Assembly (NCBI GenBank): GCA_947488605.1
Contig: CANKZJ010000002.1
Coordinates: forward strand, 124,001 to 188,000
From: an uncultured Paracoccaceae bacterium
GTDB taxonomy: Bacteria > Pseudomonadota > Alphaproteobacteria > Rhodobacterales > Rhodobacteraceae
Reading direction: 5' to 3'
Length of the DNA stretch: 64,000 bases
The translations under genes and the position numbers were made by a program. Of this stretch, positions 26,472 through 35,675 are shown one piece after another (position 1 is the first letter of the stretch; every line of letters begins with the position of its first letter). The notes under the pieces are model-generated. The model had not been told where the DNA came from and did not search any database. It saw only the letters and a program-made list of their open reading frames with translations.

Positions 26472-27251
26472 TCAGCTCAATCGTCCGTAAAACGTCATTC
26501 TTGCACTTTCGGACAATTCCACACCTTGTTTTGAGTTATAGGCCAGCACGGCCAGAATACGGGTTGTATCGCTTTCATTTGGTGACACACGGTGGATCGC
26601 ATTTCGACCGCGAAACAAGACCAATGTGCCGGGATCCATAGTCAGAATGTCTGGTGCCGTGTGCCCGTCCAGTAAAGCACGAACGCCACTGTAGTTCATT
26701 TCGCCGCGGTCTGCGTCACGCAAATCCTTGATGTACTCAAACCTGCTTCCGGCACTCGGTTTTTGAATAAGAAGTGTGATCGCAAAAGACGAATTGTCGA
26801 AGTGCCAACCCAATTCCTGCCCGCGTTTGGCGTAATGGATGTTTATCGAAGATAGTGGGTCTGCATAGGGATGCAGTGCTGCTTCCCCGGCAACAACTGC
26901 GATGAAGCGTTGAAACGTCGGATCATCATAGAGCGCGCGCAAAGGCGATGAAGCGTCGATAACGTCGTCGCAAATACATCCCTTCGAGGAAATGACTTTT
27001 CGGTTTGCAGGGTGGTCCGCCGGGTAGGTATTATCATCGGGCGTTAAATAGACGGAGTGTTTCTGGGCGCAGAAATACGCTTGGTCCTGTTTGGCGGGGC
27101 TTTCAGTCAGTATGTCGGCAAGCTTGGACGGACGGATAAACTCAGGCAGGACTAACACACCATGTTCTGACAAAGTCTGGCGGCAGACGTCGGAAAAATC
27201 CGATGTATCTATGTGGTATCTCTCTACATCGACGATGTCCGAAATTGTCAT
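26472..27251 (-). CDS. 2-oxoglutarate/Fe(II)-dependent oxygenase, HalD/ArpA-like
   Basis: A 259-residue protein using the ATG at 27251 (ISDIVDVERYHIDTSDFSDV), preceded by GGAG at a suitable distance. The double-stranded beta-helix shows the metal triad: HFD in ELGWHFDNSSFAI, then the distal His in RNAIHRVSP, with an Arg two turns later (TTRILAVLAYN) for 2-oxoglutarate. The order of motifs and the SSINIHYAKRGQE strand resemble ArpA/HalD-type oxygenases, a family containing hydroxylases and, when Asp is replaced by Gly, halogenases. Because HxD is intact, hydroxylation is more likely than halogenation. The substrate is unknown, possibly a free amino acid. It is monocistronic. Confidence 0.75.
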   Translation of the reverse strand: MTISDIVDVERYHIDTSDFSDVCRQTLSEHGVLVLPEFIRPSKLADILTESPAKQDQAYFCAQKHSVYLTPDDNTYPADHPANRKVISSKGCICDDVIDASSPLRALYDDPTFQRFIAVVAGEAALHPYADPLSSINIHYAKRGQELGWHFDNSSFAITLLIQKPSAGSRFEYIKDLRDADRGEMNYSGVRALLDGHTAPDILTMDPGTLVLFRGRNAIHRVSPNESDTTRILAVLAYNSKQGVELSESARMTFYGRLS

Positions 27252-27550
27252 CAAAGGGCTCTCCATTCCAAGAGGACACTGTCCCAATATCTGTGCAATC
27301 CTTCAAGGCAAGATTGGCCCTGCTGCGGTGCTGACAGGGCGTAACAACATTCAAAACGCCGTGAATTTGTTGATTCACACTATGAGCAAAAGACCCTTCG
27401 ACGGTAGGTGTGCCCCTAAGTGAAGCGTCCAGCGTACGCTTCTGCCGTCAATGTTGGTCTGTACCCACGACAAGCAGTGACGCCAAACTTAGAACGCGAG
27501 CCGCTGTGCGGATGCAGAGTGATCGTTTAACATTAACGGAGAATGCGAAA

Positions 27551-28006
27551 ATGCAACGCCGCACTTTACTGACCAGTATGATAGCCTTGGCCGGCACCAG
27601 CGCTTTTGGCGCGACCGGCACGTTCGAGATTACACGCACCGAAGCTGAGTGGCGCGCGATGCTGACGGAATTGGAATATGCCGTCATGCGCCAAGACAAA
27701 ACAGAGCGCCCTTTCAGCAGCCCGCTGGATAAAGAGACACGTGCAGGCACCTATCACTGCAAAGGATGTGATTTACCTCTGTATTCGTCCGAACAAAAAT
27801 ACGACAGCGGCACAGGATGGCCCAGCTTTTGGGATGCGCTTGCCAATGCTGTCGGCACGCGCCCTGACAATTCGCTGTTCATGCGGCGCACAGAGGTGCA
27901 TTGCCGCCGGTGTGGATCGCATTTGGGCCACATCTTTAACGACGGCCCGCAGCCCACAGGCAAACGCCACTGTCTGAACGGCGTCAGTCTTGTCCTCAAG
28001 GCCTAA
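27551..28006 (+). CDS. msrB: Exported peptide-methionine (R)-S-oxide reductase MsrB
   Basis: MsrB reduces the R-sulfoxide of methionine in damaged proteins. The start at 27551 gives QRRTLLTSMIALAGTSAFGA, an Arg-Arg signal peptide that may be Tat-dependent. This places the enzyme in the periplasm, unlike the usual cytoplasmic MsrB. The catalytic domain has zinc ligands in YHCKGCDLPLY and HCRRCGSHLGHIF, the substrate motif GTGWPSFWDAL, and the catalytic Cys in KRHCLNGVSL. The product is 151 residues. The upstream 299 bases, back to the oxygenase start, hold no gene I can support. Confidence 0.9.
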   Translation: MQRRTLLTSMIALAGTSAFGATGTFEITRTEAEWRAMLTELEYAVMRQDKTERPFSSPLDKETRAGTYHCKGCDLPLYSSEQKYDSGTGWPSFWDALANAVGTRPDNSLFMRRTEVHCRRCGSHLGHIFNDGPQPTGKRHCLNGVSLVLKA

Positions 28007-28096
28007 GTGCCATCCGGCATTTAGGACCCCGGATGGTGATGAAATGTGTCAACATACACGTTAACGTACTGATTTATCTATGATTTCAGTGTAAAA

Positions 28097-28171
28097 TGGT
28101 GCCCAGGGGCGGAATCGAACCACCGACACGAGGATTTTCAATCCACTGCTCTACCCCTGAGCTACCCGGGC
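28097..28171 (-). tRNA. tRNA-Phe (anticodon GAA)
   Basis: Reading the minus strand, GCCCGGG pairs with CCTGGGC (one G-U pair), the D arm is TAGCTCAGGGGTAGAGC, and anticodon stem GTGGA/TCCTC encloses loop TTGAAAA with anticodon GAA (the first stem pair is weak). The T arm is GGTTCGATTCC, the discriminator is A and CCA is encoded. It lies downstream of yacG in the same orientation. Confidence 0.93.
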
Positions 28172-28266
28172 ACCGGGACGTCTGCGCGCAAGCGCTTCGT
28201 CGGGTAGCGCGGTTTTAGACGCGGTGGGTGGGGGTGTCCAGAGGGAACTGCATCAAAAACAGGTGC

Positions 28267-28452
28267 CTAATGCGGTTTGTTCTGGTCGGCTTGCCTGAGT
28301 TCGTTTTCAAGCGCGTCTGCATCCTCTGGATCGTCAGCAGGAATGGCATAATTCCCGTTAAACCACTTCGCCAAATCCAGATCAGCACAGCGTTTTGAGC
28401 AAAATGGCCGAAACTTGGCCTCGGTTGGTTTTTCACACATTGGGCAGGGCAT
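28267..28452 (-). CDS. yacG: DNA gyrase inhibitor YacG (zinc-ribbon protein)
   Basis: A 61-residue protein with the four zinc cysteines in PCPMCEKPT and FCSKRCADLDLAKW, followed by FNGNYAIP and an acidic tail, the standard YacG pattern. In E. coli this protein binds GyrB and inhibits gyrase. Its ATG overlaps the stop of the RNase gene (TGATG), so translation is coupled. It is the last protein gene of the conserved block before tRNA-Phe. Confidence 0.93.
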   Translation of the reverse strand: MPCPMCEKPTEAKFRPFCSKRCADLDLAKWFNGNYAIPADDPEDADALENELRQADQNKPH

Positions 28453-29486
28453 CAGATGTCCTTGATCAACTTCGCGGGAAATGGCGGGCGCTCGCGTTTG
28501 CGCTGCAACTCAAAAAGCCCCATTGGCGTCCAACCGACCAACGACGTCTCGATTGGATCGGCTTTGAAGGAGGCCCGCAAGGATTGCTCAACCTGTTTAC
28601 GGTGCGCTTTCGACATGGAAACGAAATCAACGCTGATCTGTCCAGCCAAACCGCGCAGACGCAATGCGCGGGGCAGGGCGCGTGCGGCTGCAAGGTTCGC
28701 CTTGAGTGCCGCCGCAGGGGACGTGTCATTGCCGGTATTTACATCGACAGCGACCAACGCGCGCGTGGGCTCGACATACATCGCGCCTTCGCCAAGAGGG
28801 ACCTTTGCATCGCCGAGATTTGCGATCTGATCCAAAACCCCGTGATGTTCAAACGCTCCAGCATCAGTAATTACCTGCGCCGCTCCGGTCCATTCGCGCC
28901 ATGCAACGGCGTGCGGCCCATCGCCTTCCGTCAAAGCCTCGGGTGTTGTTCCTTCAGCATCAGGTAAAACAGCATCTGCCAGCGACAGCATGGCAATAAT
29001 ATCTTCTGCGATCTCGGCTTCATCCGCCGCCGCACATGATGATCGCAGGATGAGCCCGTGGGGGCTGTCAAAGACCTCATGCGCCACCGCCAGCAAGTTA
29101 TCCCTGATATCTTCATCAGTGATTTGACGCGAGATGTTCAGACCAGGTTTGCCGGGCGTGACAATGGCATATCGGCTTTTGAACAACACCCGATCCGTAA
29201 CTGGCACGGCTTTGCCATCCTCAGAAATCCCGGTGACCTGGACCAAAAGTGGCTGACCGGGGCGCAGCCCCTTGCCATGCCGCAAGAACGCAGTCTCGCC
29301 CTCCGGCAGGCGCAGCATCATGCCGCCTTGGCCTTTGATCGGACGATCGCAGATAGCCCGGAAAATCGCACCGGGGCGCGGCGCGTCGTCATGATCAAGC
29401 AAGATATCATCCAGCTTGCCGTCTACCAGATAAGCTGCGGCCTCAATTTCACCGATATGATCAAGAATAATCGCGCGACCCTTCAT
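28452..29486 (-). CDS. Ribonuclease E/G family protein
   Basis: A 344-residue endoribonuclease of the RNase E/G family, shorter than E. coli RNase G (about 490). The start at 29486 overlaps the maf stop by 4 nt and yields [20 protein letters not shown]. Visible parts are the S1-like segment (ERGQPLL-type [12 protein letters not shown]), [21 protein letters not shown] and the catalytic DNase-I-like portion ending [20 protein letters not shown], where the metal-binding Asp and Asn lie, then [13 protein letters not shown]. The zinc-link CPxC motif typical of full RNase E is missing at the C-terminus ([17 protein letters not shown]). This short form precedes yacG in Rhodobacterales generally. Confidence 0.85.
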   Translation of the reverse strand: MKGRAIILDHIGEIEAAAYLVDGKLDDILLDHDDAPRPGAIFRAICDRPIKGQGGMMLRLPEGETAFLRHGKGLRPGQPLLVQVTGISEDGKAVPVTDRVLFKSRYAIVTPGKPGLNISRQITDEDIRDNLLAVAHEVFDSPHGLILRSSCAAADEAEIAEDIIAMLSLADAVLPDAEGTTPEALTEGDGPHAVAWREWTGAAQVITDAGAFEHHGVLDQIANLGDAKVPLGEGAMYVEPTRALVAVDVNTGNDTSPAAALKANLAAARALPRALRLRGLAGQISVDFVSMSKAHRKQVEQSLRASFKADPIETSLVGWTPMGLFELQRKRERPPFPAKLIKDI

Positions 29487-30088
29487 GGCGCATCTCCATA
29501 AAGCATAATACCTGCGGCTGTCAGCAGACCCGCAGTTTCCGTCAAAGGCAGGCCGACGATGCCGGTGTAGGATCCATTGATCCATGGAATAAACGCGCCT
29601 GCGGGGCCCTGAATTGCATATCCGCCCGCTTTCCCGCGCCAATCGTCAGTGGCAAGATAGGCGTTCACTTCGGCGTCCGAAAGCTGCTTGAAAGCAACGG
29701 TGCTTTGCACATCCTTGGTCCACACCTTGGTGCCGCGTTTGACCGCAAGCGCGGTGATAACCTTGTGGCGTCGACCCGAAAGGGCAAACAAGAACTGTGC
29801 CGCTTCGGCTGCATCAACGGGCTTGCCCATGATCCGACGACCAAGGGCAACTGTCGTATCTGCACAAAGAACAACTTCATCGGCGGCGGCGTCAACGGCA
29901 GCGACCTTCTCAGAAGCAATCCGTTTGACGTAGTCACGTGGCAATTCGCCTTTACGGACATCTTCGTCAATATCGGGCGGGCGCACCGCACTGGGCGTCA
30001 ACCCAAGTTGCGCCAATAGCTCCAATCGCCGTGGCGAGCCGGAACCAAGCACTAATTTCAGCGAAGCATCTGGGGGCAAAGTGGTCAT
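29483..30088 (-). CDS. maf: Maf family nucleoside triphosphate pyrophosphatase
   Basis: Maf proteins hydrolyse non-canonical or canonical nucleoside triphosphates such as dTTP/UTP or modified bases, for house-cleaning. The product has 201 residues from the ATG at 30088; a TTG two codons earlier is less likely. The motif [18 protein letters not shown], the EKVAA helix, and the catalytic region [18 protein letters not shown] are present, followed by [14 protein letters not shown] and [13 protein letters not shown]. It overlaps the RNase gene and follows infA at 36 nt. Confidence 0.92.
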   Translation of the reverse strand: MTTLPPDASLKLVLGSGSPRRLELLAQLGLTPSAVRPPDIDEDVRKGELPRDYVKRIASEKVAAVDAAADEVVLCADTTVALGRRIMGKPVDAAEAAQFLFALSGRRHKVITALAVKRGTKVWTKDVQSTVAFKQLSDAEVNAYLATDDWRGKAGGYAIQGPAGAFIPWINGSYTGIVGLPLTETAGLLTAAGIMLYGDAP

Positions 30089-30124
30089 TTGCAAACATTC
30101 ACCCGCGAGAAGCCAAGCTTCACG

Positions 30125-30343
30125 TTATTTAAAGCGATAGTTAATCCGACCCTTGGTCAGATCATAAGGTGTCATTTCGACTTGTACCTTGTCGCCGGCC
30201 AGAACCCGGATGCGGTTTTTGCGCATCTTGCCTGCCGTATGCGCGATGATCTCATGGCCGTTTTCCAGCTCGACCCGAAACGTCGCGTTTGGCAGAAGTT
30301 CTTTTACGACACCTGGGAATTCGAGCAGTTCTTCCTTGGCCAT
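30125..30343 (-). CDS. infA: Translation initiation factor IF-1
   Basis: A 72-residue S1-fold protein, exactly the usual length. [58 protein letters not shown] and GRINYR are canonical. IF-1 binds the ribosomal A site during initiation. A ribosome site AGGAGAT lies just upstream of the ATG on the minus strand. It is an essential gene. Confidence 0.97.
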   Translation of the reverse strand: MAKEELLEFPGVVKELLPNATFRVELENGHEIIAHTAGKMRKNRIRVLAGDKVQVEMTPYDLTKGRINYRFK

Positions 30344-30611
30344 GTGATCTCCTGTAATTGTGATCCACCAGTCGTGGACGGCGTTTACATGCGCCTGAAT
30401 TGCTGATTTTTCAAGGGTTAATCGGTATAGGGAGTGTTTTGGTGTGGAAAGCTGGATGACACGAGCGATCTTGGCAGAAACTTGACAAGGCCGCGTAGGG
30501 GGCTGGGGGGCGTGAATGGCTTGTTTGAGCCCGTAGAAGAAATAATTGATAGTTCTTTAGATATCTGCTTTTCTCCTCGATTGCTTGAAGAGTGTATGGA
30601 TTCTTGAAGAG

Positions 30612-31031
30612 CTACCTTAGCTCACTTTCACACACAGGTATGGCCCATTCGGGCAGTTGGATTGTCATTGGCAATTCCGCCAAAACTTCGTCCATTACGT
30701 CAGCTGTAAGCGCCGCTATCTCGCAAGCATAGTCAGCATTAGTTTTGCCGGGATTTGCGTCCAACCATTCTCTCCTATCGCGCTCTTCAAAGTAACCCGC
30801 CGCCCCCAACCCAACAATGGGCACCGCAGTGGCAATCCGCCTTATTCTGGCTTTGGCTTTCAATCTCGCGATTTGCTGTCTGTTCTGGATAGCTTGAGTT
30901 GCCACAGCCTTCGACATCGCAGTTACTCGCATCGTCTGACTAACCGCCCAAATCGACGCGGAGACAGCAAGAGATGCGAGCGAGATTATCAGCAAAATGG
31001 CGAAAGTGGTGTTACGAAGAAAGCTTACCAA
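30612..31031 (-). CDS. Hypothetical membrane-anchored protein
   Basis: A 139-residue frame with an N-terminal membrane segment (TFAILLIISLASLAVSASIW), a basic Gln/Arg/Lys-rich stretch (NRQQIARLKAKARIRRIA), a second short hydrophobic segment (AVPIVGLGAAGYF) and a mostly acidic C-terminal domain (DYACEIAALTADVMDEVLAE). The start would be TTG at 31031, preceded by AGAGG at 8 nt. I do not recognise a family. It splits an otherwise conserved block (phosphatase to infA) and looks A+T-rich, so it may have been inserted. The 268 bases between it and infA show nothing else. Confidence 0.5.
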   Translation of the reverse strand: MVSFLRNTTFAILLIISLASLAVSASIWAVSQTMRVTAMSKAVATQAIQNRQQIARLKAKARIRRIATAVPIVGLGAAGYFEERDRREWLDANPGKTNADYACEIAALTADVMDEVLAELPMTIQLPEWAIPVCESELR

Positions 31032-31253
31032 GTAAGTACCTCTTTGATAATACTCGAGTGCGGCTTCCCAGTTATAGGTCAGCGGTATGAGTTCATCAAT
31101 TTAATTAGCTTTTCGTTCTTCATTTTGCCGACCTGCGGCTGCTTAACAATACAGTGAGAGGCCAAGGTTTGAATAGCAGCCATCGGCATCCCCGCCGCAA
31201 GAGACCGCTTCGTCCGCATAACTGACACCCGACCCAAGATGACCCACATCCAC

Positions 31254-31736
31254 CTAGATCTCGTCTTGCGTCAGCCCCGGTCCCCAACGCGCGATCAAGT
31301 GATCTTTGATCTGGTCCCGGGCTTGGCGGTAAAGCGCAAGCCGTGCGTCCCGGTTATCACCCAGACCGGTTGGATCAAGGATCGGCCAATACTCGACTTC
31401 AAGGTGATAAAACTGCGTCAAATCCAGCGCCCGGCGTTGGCTTGCAGGCGATAGGGCCAGCACCAGATCGAATGACGACAGATCATCGCCCCAATCTTCC
31501 ATCTCATCGAATGATCGCGACCGGTGGCGTGATAGCTCCACCCCGATTTCGGCGCAAACAGCGATTGAAAACCCATCAATCTCTAGATCATTTTTGACCC
31601 CGACGGATTGGATGTAACACTCGGTTCCATAAAGCTGCTTCATGATGCCTTCGGCCATGGGCGAGCGGACAGAATTGTGGTCACAGCAAAACAGCACCGA
31701 TTGGGGCAGGTCCTGAAATTTGCCTTCCTCCGCCAT
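31254..31736 (-). CDS. Low-molecular-weight phosphatase/arsenate-reductase-like protein
   Basis: A 160-residue member of the LMW protein-tyrosine phosphatase fold. The P-loop here is LFCCDHNSVRSPMAEG, matching C-x5-R-S (Cys within CCDHNSVRS), and the C-terminal Asp loop is YWPILDPTG with the general acid Asp. The start at 31736 gives AEEGKFQDLPQSVLF; a start nine codons upstream is less good. It may dephosphorylate phosphotyrosine or reduce arsenate; no arsenic gene is nearby. It follows the UPF0262 gene by 2 nt, the standard order for this group. Confidence 0.88.
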   Translation of the reverse strand: MAEEGKFQDLPQSVLFCCDHNSVRSPMAEGIMKQLYGTECYIQSVGVKNDLEIDGFSIAVCAEIGVELSRHRSRSFDEMEDWGDDLSSFDLVLALSPASQRRALDLTQFYHLEVEYWPILDPTGLGDNRDARLALYRQARDQIKDHLIARWGPGLTQDEI

Positions 31737-31738
31737 GT

Positions 31739-32218
31739 TCAGCCCCCGAAGTGCAAGACGCAAATAAGGGTGAACAGGCGACGCGCCGTATCAATATCGA
31801 CGTCGGCTTTGCCTTCCAGCCGTTCCTGCAAGACCCGCGCGCCTTCGTTGTGGATGCCGCGGCGGGCCATATCGATGGTTTCGATTTGGCTGGGCGGGAG
31901 CGTCTTCACGGCGTCAAAGTAGCTTTCACAGATCTGGAAGTAGTCTTTAACAACCTGACGAAACGGTCCAAGCGACAGGTGAAACTCGCCCGCTGGATTG
32001 TCGTCTTCCAGCTTCAGGTCAAAAACCAGACGTTTTTCTTTGATGGACAACCCCAACTTATAGGGGCCAACGGGCACCTCGCGCCCGTCACGTTCGGGCA
32101 GGGCGAAACTGTTGTCTTCCAACAGATCGAACATTGCCACTTTGCGTTCCTGATCGATTTCTGGCGTGGGCGGCGGTAAATTGCGGTCATCAAGGTTGAT
32201 ATGGATGATCTTGCTCAT
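31739..32218 (-). CDS. UPF0262 family protein
   Basis: A 159-residue conserved alphaproteobacterial protein. The pattern IIHINLDDRNLPPPTPEIDQ, ALPERDGREVPVGPYKLGLS, LSLGPFRQVVKDYFQICESY and MARRGIHNEGARVLQERL is typical of UPF0262. Function is unknown. Its ATG overlaps the hisD stop by 4 nt. The family is found almost only in alphaproteobacteria and nearly always beside hisD. Confidence 0.92.
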   Translation of the reverse strand: MSKIIHINLDDRNLPPPTPEIDQERKVAMFDLLEDNSFALPERDGREVPVGPYKLGLSIKEKRLVFDLKLEDDNPAGEFHLSLGPFRQVVKDYFQICESYFDAVKTLPPSQIETIDMARRGIHNEGARVLQERLEGKADVDIDTARRLFTLICVLHFGG

Positions 32219-33525
32219 AGCGCGTCCCTATTCAGGCGGTCCAGACGCGCGCGCACCGATAGGCCATGCGCCTCAAGGCTTTCGGAAATTGCCAGACGTT
32301 CCGCAGACGGGCCGATGGCGGCCAGCGCGTCAGGTGTCATGCGTGAAAGGGTCGTGCGTTTGATAAAATCCATGACCGATAGTCCGCTTGAAAATCGTGC
32401 GGACCGGGCTGTCGGCAACACGTGATTGGGACCGCCAATGTAGTCGCCAATGGCTTCGGGTGTCCAACCCCCAATAAAGATCGCACCTGCGTGGGTGATC
32501 TTTTCGGACAACGCATCCGCATCAGCGGTACAAAGTTCCAAATGCTCAGGTGCGATGCGGTTTGATAGCGCAACAGCTTCATCGAAATCTTTGACCGTGA
32601 TGATTGCCCCGAAATCACGCCAACTGGCGCCTGCAATGGCACGGCGTTCCAATGTTTCAAGCCGCTTATCGACGGCCGCAGCCACAGCCTGTCCAAACTC
32701 CGCGTTATCGGTAATCAACAAAGACTGCGCACTCTCGTCATGTTCCGCCTGACTAAGCAGATCAAGTGCGATCCAATCAGGATCATTGTCCTTGTCGGCA
32801 ATCACCAAAATCTCGGACGGCCCGGCGATCATATCGATGCCAACCTTGCCAAACACACGGCGTTTTGCGGCGGCCACAAACGCATTGCCCGGCCCGGTGA
32901 TCTTATCAACAGGCGCAATCGTCTCGGTTCCATAAGCAAGGGCGGCGATAGCCTGCGCCCCACCAATGCGGTAGATCTCATCCACACCGGCAATCTTTGC
33001 TGCCATTAAAACAAGCGGGTTGGTCACGCCATCGGGCGTCGGCACGACAATCGCCAGGCGCTGCACACCAGCCACTTTTGCCGGAATAGCGTTCATCAAA
33101 ACAGAGGATGGATAGGACGCGAGCCCGCCGGGCACATAAAGCCCCGCCGCAGACACAGGCGTCCAGCGCCAGCCCAGCATAGCGCCCGTGTCATCCGTCC
33201 AAGATGCATCTTCGGGCATCTGGCGGGCGTGGTAGGCGCGGATGCGCGCGGCGGCCAATTCCAACGCAGCACAATCAGCGTCGTCTACCTTGGCACATTC
33301 CGCCTCAATCTCGGCGGCGCTAAAACGCATTGTTTGCGCGGTTAGCTCCAGTCGGTCAAACTTCGCCGTCAACGCCAGTACCGCGGCATCGCCACGCGCA
33401 CGCACATCTGCGATAATCTCGGCCACGACATGATCCACATCCGGGCTGTCCTCGCGTTTCGCGCCCAAAAGGGCGGTAAAGCGGGCCTCAAAATCGGTGT
33501 CCGTTGTGGATAGAAACTGTGGCAT
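32215..33525 (-). CDS. hisD: Histidinol dehydrogenase
   Basis: HisD oxidises L-histidinol in two NAD-dependent steps to histidine, the final reaction of the pathway. The 436-residue product starts at the ATG at 33525, preceded by AGGAG at 7 nt. Conserved blocks are WRWTPVSAAGLYVPGG, ITGPGNAFVAAAKR, FGKVGIDMIAGPSEILVI, and DLLSQAEHDESAQSLLIT with the zinc/catalytic Gln and His. Next comes RIAPEHLELC with the catalytic Glu-His, and then GPNHVLPTARSARFSSGLSV. The gene lies 30 kb from the other his genes of this window, which is normal for Rhodobacterales. Confidence 0.96.
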   Translation of the reverse strand: MPQFLSTTDTDFEARFTALLGAKREDSPDVDHVVAEIIADVRARGDAAVLALTAKFDRLELTAQTMRFSAAEIEAECAKVDDADCAALELAAARIRAYHARQMPEDASWTDDTGAMLGWRWTPVSAAGLYVPGGLASYPSSVLMNAIPAKVAGVQRLAIVVPTPDGVTNPLVLMAAKIAGVDEIYRIGGAQAIAALAYGTETIAPVDKITGPGNAFVAAAKRRVFGKVGIDMIAGPSEILVIADKDNDPDWIALDLLSQAEHDESAQSLLITDNAEFGQAVAAAVDKRLETLERRAIAGASWRDFGAIITVKDFDEAVALSNRIAPEHLELCTADADALSEKITHAGAIFIGGWTPEAIGDYIGGPNHVLPTARSARFSSGLSVMDFIKRTTLSRMTPDALAAIGPSAERLAISESLEAHGLSVRARLDRLNRDAL

Positions 33526-33594
33526 CACATCACTCCTCGCAAGGCCACGACATAGCGGGGCAGGCAGGGTGCTTCAATGGTGTTGGGTGGTGAT

Positions 33595-34074
33595 TTATTC
33601 AGGGTGCGACGGGGCTTTGTTGGACGGGGCCACATAGGGGCGCGTTACGTCCTGCAAAATGACTTCAAGCGCTTCGACATCCAGCGCAATGACACCGTCT
33701 CCTGCCAGGGTCAGTTCCAAGCGGCCCGCGCCATCTTCGCCCGGCGCAAACCCCATTGCGAGCAGGGAAAAAACCATATCAGGGTCTGACTTATCAACAC
33801 CCTGACTTTGCACCTTCATCACGTCTTCAACGGCCAAAACCGTCTGCACACGCTCAAAACTGCGCTTGCGGGCCTGTGCCTTTGGTGCATCTTCCCAACG
33901 AAAGCGGTTTAACAAAATCGCAAAGCGGCGCGCCTTGCGGTCCCACCGCATCTCAGCGGCGGGAAATACGGCATCCTGCACAAGGGCGGCTATCACCGCC
34001 AAATCCTCGGTATCCAAGGCCTTCAAGCGCAATGGTGCTTCGCGACCATCCTCAAATGTTGCGTCTTGCGTCAT
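33595..34074 (-). CDS. DUF2948 family protein
   Basis: A 159-residue conserved alphaproteobacterial protein of unknown function. The pattern [60 protein letters not shown] and [20 protein letters not shown] fits DUF2948. It overlaps murA by 4 nt and is followed by hisD after 69 nt, the usual arrangement. Confidence 0.9.
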   Translation of the reverse strand: MTQDATFEDGREAPLRLKALDTEDLAVIAALVQDAVFPAAEMRWDRKARRFAILLNRFRWEDAPKAQARKRSFERVQTVLAVEDVMKVQSQGVDKSDPDMVFSLLAMGFAPGEDGAGRLELTLAGDGVIALDVEALEVILQDVTRPYVAPSNKAPSHPE

Positions 34075-35336
34075 GATGATATCCGCTCGATCTTGGCGCC
34101 AACGCCACTGAGTTTCTCTTCAATGTGCTCATACCCGCGATCTAGGTGGTAGATGCGGCTGACGGTCGTTTCGCCCTCAGCAGCCAGACCCGCAAGGATC
34201 AATGAAACTGATGCGCGCAGGTCAGTCGCCATCACAGGCGCACCTTTCAGGCGATCAACACCGCGCACGGTCGCAATACCACCATGTACCTCAATATCGG
34301 CACCCATGCGGATCAATTCAGGGGCATGCATAAACCGGTTCTCGAAAATCTTCTCCTCCAGCACTGACGTGCCATCCGCCGTACACAGCATTGCCATCAT
34401 CTGCGCTTGCAGATCAGTTGGAAAACCGGGGAAGACTTCGGTCGTAACATCGACAGCCATCGCGCGGTCGGTCCGGCGTTTGACCTTCAAACCATCGGGT
34501 GTCTCGGTGACATCGACACCAGCTGCATCAAGCTTTTCAACAAACGATCCCACCAGATCAAGACGGCCGCCCAGACACTCGACCTCGCCCCCTGCAAAGA
34601 CAGGGGCAAGCATGTAAGTGCCAAGTTCAATCCGGTCGGTGACGACGGGATGGGTCGCAGCGCCAAGGCGATCAACGCCCTGAATGGTAATTGTGCTGGT
34701 ACCTTCGCCCTCGATCTGCGCACCCATCCGGCGCAAACAATGGGCAAGATCGACAATCTCCGGCTCGCGTGCTGCATTCTCGATCACAGTCGTGCCTTTG
34801 GCCAAAGTCGCTGCCATCAGCACATTCTCGGTCGCACCCACGGATGCAAAACGCAATGGCACCTTCGCACCTTTCAGACCACCAGAGGCCTTGGCATGCA
34901 GATAGCCATCTTTGAGTTCAATCTCAGCGCCCATCGCTTCAAGCGCTGTCACGTGAATATCCATCGGACGTGCGCCAATCGCACAGCCACCGGGCAAGGA
35001 TACAACGGCCTGATGATGACGGGCCAGCAGCGGACCCAATACAAGGTTGGAGGCGCGCATCTTGCGCACGATCTCGTAATCCGCAGTGGTGGATGTCATG
35101 GCGTGGGACGACAGGACCTGCACCTTGCCATCCTGCATTGAGGTCACTTCAACACCCAAGGATTGCAACAACGCGGTCATTGTCGCGATATCTGACAGCC
35201 GCGGCGCATTTGTCAGCGTCAACGGCTCTTCTGACAACAACGTCGCGGGCATCAACGTCAGGGCCGCGTTCTTCGCCCCCGCAATCGCAATCTTGCCGCT
35301 GAGGGGCGCACCGCCTGTGACCACAATGGAATCCAT
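34071..35336 (-). CDS. murA: UDP-N-acetylglucosamine 1-carboxyvinyltransferase
   Basis: MurA transfers enolpyruvate from PEP to UDP-GlcNAc, the first committed step of peptidoglycan synthesis; it is cytoplasmic. The 421 residues match the family length. [53 protein letters not shown] and the catalytic-Cys loop [15 protein letters not shown] are present, as is [16 protein letters not shown]. The active-site Cys (not Asp) predicts fosfomycin sensitivity. Six bases separate it from the small upstream gene. Confidence 0.96.
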   Translation of the reverse strand: MDSIVVTGGAPLSGKIAIAGAKNAALTLMPATLLSEEPLTLTNAPRLSDIATMTALLQSLGVEVTSMQDGKVQVLSSHAMTSTTADYEIVRKMRASNLVLGPLLARHHQAVVSLPGGCAIGARPMDIHVTALEAMGAEIELKDGYLHAKASGGLKGAKVPLRFASVGATENVLMAATLAKGTTVIENAAREPEIVDLAHCLRRMGAQIEGEGTSTITIQGVDRLGAATHPVVTDRIELGTYMLAPVFAGGEVECLGGRLDLVGSFVEKLDAAGVDVTETPDGLKVKRRTDRAMAVDVTTEVFPGFPTDLQAQMMAMLCTADGTSVLEEKIFENRFMHAPELIRMGADIEVHGGIATVRGVDRLKGAPVMATDLRASVSLILAGLAAEGETTVSRIYHLDRGYEHIEEKLSGVGAKIERISS

Positions 35337-35342
35337 ACCTGC

Positions 35343-35504
35343 CTACTCTTTCTTTTCTTCTTGAGGGGCAGGTTCTTTTCCCGTGCTGCGTGCACGCGCC
35401 TGCGCCTTGCGTTTGGCCATGTTAGCCTTAAGCGCCGCCTTTAACCGATCTTCGCGGGTTTTGGCGGTCTTATCGGTTTTGCTCTGGGTGTCTTTGTCGC
35501 TCAT
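35343..35504 (-). CDS. Small highly charged protein
   Basis: A 53-residue frame from the ATG at 35504 (SDKDTQSKTDKTAKTREDRL), rich in Lys, Arg, Glu and Asp and predicted helical or disordered. ORFs of this kind commonly stand before murA in this group and start with a helix like EDRLKAALKANMAKRKAQAR. It ends 6 nt before murA, so co-transcription is likely. There is no known function; the start could also be 24 bases upstream. Confidence 0.5.
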   Translation of the reverse strand: MSDKDTQSKTDKTAKTREDRLKAALKANMAKRKAQARARSTGKEPAPQEEKKE

Positions 35505-35592
35505 GACTGCGGTCTTATCAATACGCACAAAAACCGTCCAGTCAGGGCTTGCGCCAAAGGGCGATTGCGTCTAATCCCCCGCATCACCGGAT

Positions 35593-35667
35593 GCTGTGGT
35601 AGCTCAGTGGTAGAGCACACCCTTGGTAAGGGTGAGGTCGGGAGTTCGATCCTCCCTCACAGCACCA
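35593..35667 (+). tRNA. tRNA-Thr (anticodon GGU)
   Basis: GCTGTGG pairs with TCACAGC (one G-T), the D arm is TAGCTCAGTGGTAGAGC, and anticodon stem CACCC/GGGTG encloses TTGGTAA with anticodon GGT. The T arm GGGAGTTCGATCCTCCC, discriminator A and encoded CCA complete it. Only 8 nt separate its 3' end from the stop of the convergent Slam-like gene. Confidence 0.95.
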
Positions 35668-35675
35668 TCCTACCA

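Noticed and set aside
28011-28035. Inverted repeat CATCCGG/CCGGATG after msrB
   Set aside because: No T run follows, and the stem is short, so I do not call it a terminator.
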